NCBI RefSeq assembly: GCF_949628215.1
Contig: NC_134288.1
Coordinates: 9,245,682-9,309,681 of the forward strand
Length of the DNA: 64,000 nt
Direction of reading: 5' to 3'
Origin: Phalacrocorax aristotelis
Taxonomy: Eukaryota > Chordata > Aves > Suliformes > Phalacrocoracidae
Shown: piece after piece, positions 61,701 through 64,000 of the stretch
How positions within the stretch are numbered: the first letter of the stretch is position 1
How the letters are laid out: each line of letters opens with the position of its first letter
The notes under the pieces: generated by a model
Told to the model about the DNA's origin: nothing
The model's database searches: none
The model's input: the letters and a program-made list of their open reading frames with translations, nothing else
Translations under genes and position numbers: made by a program

Positions 61701-64000
61701 CTTTATCGGGGAGGGGGAAGCAGGGGAGAAGAATTGTGATAATTTGACTGTAATCTAAAAGTGCTTAGAAGGAGAATGTAGAATTCCTTTAATTCTGGCA
61801 ATCAGCTGCCGAGCAAAATCAGCTGGACCAAAGCTGATGCTGAACAGCCTATAACAAGGCATATATTTTTAAGGGTAAATATTCCTTGGGTTAATTTACT
61901 GAAGGGTATGGTGGATTCTGTCATTCAACACCTGAACACTGAATTTCTTTTTAAATGGTGCTTCATCTCAGTCAGAAGTTGCGGGCTTGATGCTGCAGCT
62001 GCTGTATGATCTTCCGTGGCCTGGACTGGATCAGAGGTCAGCCTAGACTTTCATAATAGTATGTGTCAGGAAATAAAATCCATTTTCAGACAGGCATAGA
62101 AACAAGAACTGGCGTTTCTTTAACAATGAGATAAGGTGTCTTTGTGTCTCACATGGGTATTTAACCTCTAATGCAATTTCTCCGATTTGTGTTATTTTTG
62201 GCCATTGCTGCCCCTGTTACAATTACAGAGTACAATCGGCTGGGGAGGGGGTTTGTCCTTCAGAACTTCAAGGGGAAGGATTGTCTTTTGAAGTCGGTGT
62301 ACGCTTCCTGAATGTGTGGCAGGCAAGTAGGAAAAAAATCCAGGGAATCAGTTTGTGTAAAACTGAAGTGTAGGGGGGAGATATCTGGGATAGCATTTCC
62401 ATGTTGGTGTACCAGGTGACTGTAAAATGAAGCCAACTAAATAGGCGGGACTAGAGGAACCAAGTGAAAGTAGTGCTAGAAAATGGCAATTGTGTGGAAG
62501 CTTTATGGGTATCTGAAATAACGACTGACAATAGAAGATTTGGATTAAGTGGAGGGAGGGTTCTTTAATCTAATGGGGAGAAGATGCAAAAAAAGAGGAC
62601 AATATGCATTCAGAATTTTTGTTTTGATTTGCAGTCAGCAATGCTGAGTTCTTCCCCATGCCCTCCAAGTATCTTCTGTACCTGCATTTGCAAAAGGTGA
62701 TATGAGGAACATACTATAGTATAGACAGTATGTATATATAGTACAGTATGTATGTGGGGGTATGTGTATATACATACAAATATGTGTGCATATATATATA
62801 TTTAAAAATACAAAGAACAGACTGTATTTAAGATCCCGTTTTGGAGAAATTTTCTGATTGTTGACTGTACCTGAAAAATTGTGACTTAGAATCCTGCTGA
62901 GAGCTGTGCAGGCTTTTAGATGTTGGTGGTTTTTAATATTCATGGCTTCAAGGCACCTTTAATAAGGTGTTAAAGCTGTGGCCATATGAATTTGTAAACC
63001 CTCTTTGATAATGCATCTCTGAAGGATGAAGTACAATCTCACTTAAGGTTTTCTGGACTGCCCGGCACTACACATTTTCTTGAAATACGATTTAGTTCAG
63101 CAGGTTAATATGCAATTTATTGCTGTGTTGCTTCCACTGCTTAGGCTTTTGTTGCATGTCACTGTTGGCTTGCCTTTGGGGATGCTGCTTTCCTCACAGA
63201 CAAGAATTCTTGGGTTGTGGTATATTCATTTCAGTGGTTTAGGCAGGGAACAAGAGATGAAGTTATAGTTTTTCAGCTAGGAAACAAAAATGCCAGTATT
63301 TCACATGCATGCAAGTAGCAGGAGATAGCTGTGGGAACTAGGCAGCACAGGGAGGTCGCCTGCTCTACACCCTGGGCAGGGCAAGAAGATTCTGACCAGG
63401 AGCAGCAAGGCAAAGCCTGTCACGCTCAGGTCTATAAACCTGAACTGCTGATTAACTTGGCAAAAAGTGACTAACTGCACATCAGTATTTCTGGCTGTGA
63501 ACCAGTTGTGCCTTTGGGTGTGGGACAAGAACAAAGGTTGTTTCATAGTGATACAATAAACTAACATTGCGGTGAATGTGGTTCTGTTGTGCAGTGTATG
63601 GCTCGAGGCAACAGCTGTGTTTCTTTGCACAATGCAGAAGTATGATTTCTTCACTTTTAGATACTTGTAATAATTCATAATTATAGCAGTGTTGCAAATG
63701 AAATCAATGCTTTTACGCTTTTTACTGAAGCGAGCCAGTATATGACTAGGCTTTTGCTTAGCAATCAAAATCATCAAGATGCTTGGAGAGCTGAATACGT
63801 AGCTGTTTGGTGACCTAACTGTTACCTTTTGTTGTGAACATCATTTGCGCCCCCACAGTTTTTATTGTGGAAAGGATATGTCACAAATGAAGCCAGGTTT
63901 TGTTGCCAATGTACAGTGCTAGCCTGGGCCAATCCTGAGAGAGCTTTTAAATGTTGCGAAGGCCAGTAGATGAGGAGGCATCTTCAGCAGCTGGAGAAAT
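58725..64000 (+). other. RPRD1B intron 6, runs off the right edge
   Basis: At least 5.3 kb, AT-rich, with no match to the expected last exon (EYKQKLARV...). A TA/TG-rich microsatellite lies at 62,708-62,811 and a short (GT)n at about 60,046-60,058. No nested gene or recognised transposon. Confidence 0.85.
62708..62811. repeat. TA/TG-rich microsatellite cluster
   Basis: Alternating purine-pyrimidine sequence (TATGTATATATAG, GTGTATATACATAC, GCATATATATATAT) over about 100 bp, typical of compound simple repeats. Confidence 0.8.

Overview
The window looks like ordinary single-copy nuclear DNA from a bird, or at least a sauropsid. It carries three spliced vertebrate genes in the order VSTM2L (+), TTI1 (-), RPRD1B (+), which is the order on human chromosome 20q11.23 as I remember it. 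The bird reading rests on short introns, very few interspersed repeats, and one recognisable CR1 LINE 3' tail. I recognised the genes by reading translated exons against remembered family sequences; no database search was run.

Layout. Positions 1 to about 8,200 are GC-rich intergenic DNA with AT-rich islands and no convincing exon. An indel-free 10-bp minisatellite (7,964-8,215) abuts a CpG island (about 8,216-9,640) that holds the VSTM2L promoter and first exon. VSTM2L has four coding exons between 8,688 and 24,465 (213 aa) and a 3' UTR ending near the AATAAA at 25,569. VSTM2L and TTI1 converge on an intergenic stretch of about 4 kb. TTI1 reads leftward from 44,687 to 31,014 in seven coding exons whose phases all join (1,099 aa; the human protein is 1,089). 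A divergent CpG-island promoter with ETS/CRE, NRF1, E2F and YY1 motifs separates the TTI1 and RPRD1B start codons (574 bp between them). RPRD1B then runs rightward from 45,262. Six coding exons (277 codons) lie in the window and the last one, expected to encode about 49 aa, lies beyond the right edge.

Functions. VSTM2L is a small secreted immunoglobulin-fold protein expressed in the nervous system. TTI1 is a HEAT-repeat scaffold of the TELO2-TTI1-TTI2 complex, which helps PI3K-like kinases (mTOR, ATM, ATR, DNA-PKcs, SMG1) fold. RPRD1B binds the phosphorylated RNA polymerase II C-terminal domain. TTI1 and RPRD1B are both housekeeping-type genes, which fits a shared promoter. Nothing suggests they act in one pathway.

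Composition changes across the window. The left 28 kb is GC-rich, 29-44 kb is intermediate, and everything right of about 46 kb is AT-rich; the last step lies at the divergent promoter. I found no convincing RNA gene, provirus, DNA transposon or CRISPR array. The items most worth a second look are the 10-bp minisatellite, protein-like broken reading frames inside RPRD1B intron 3, a CR1 tail that starts within a few bases of a splice donor, and a perfect inverted repeat that puts AATAAA on both strands between the convergent genes.
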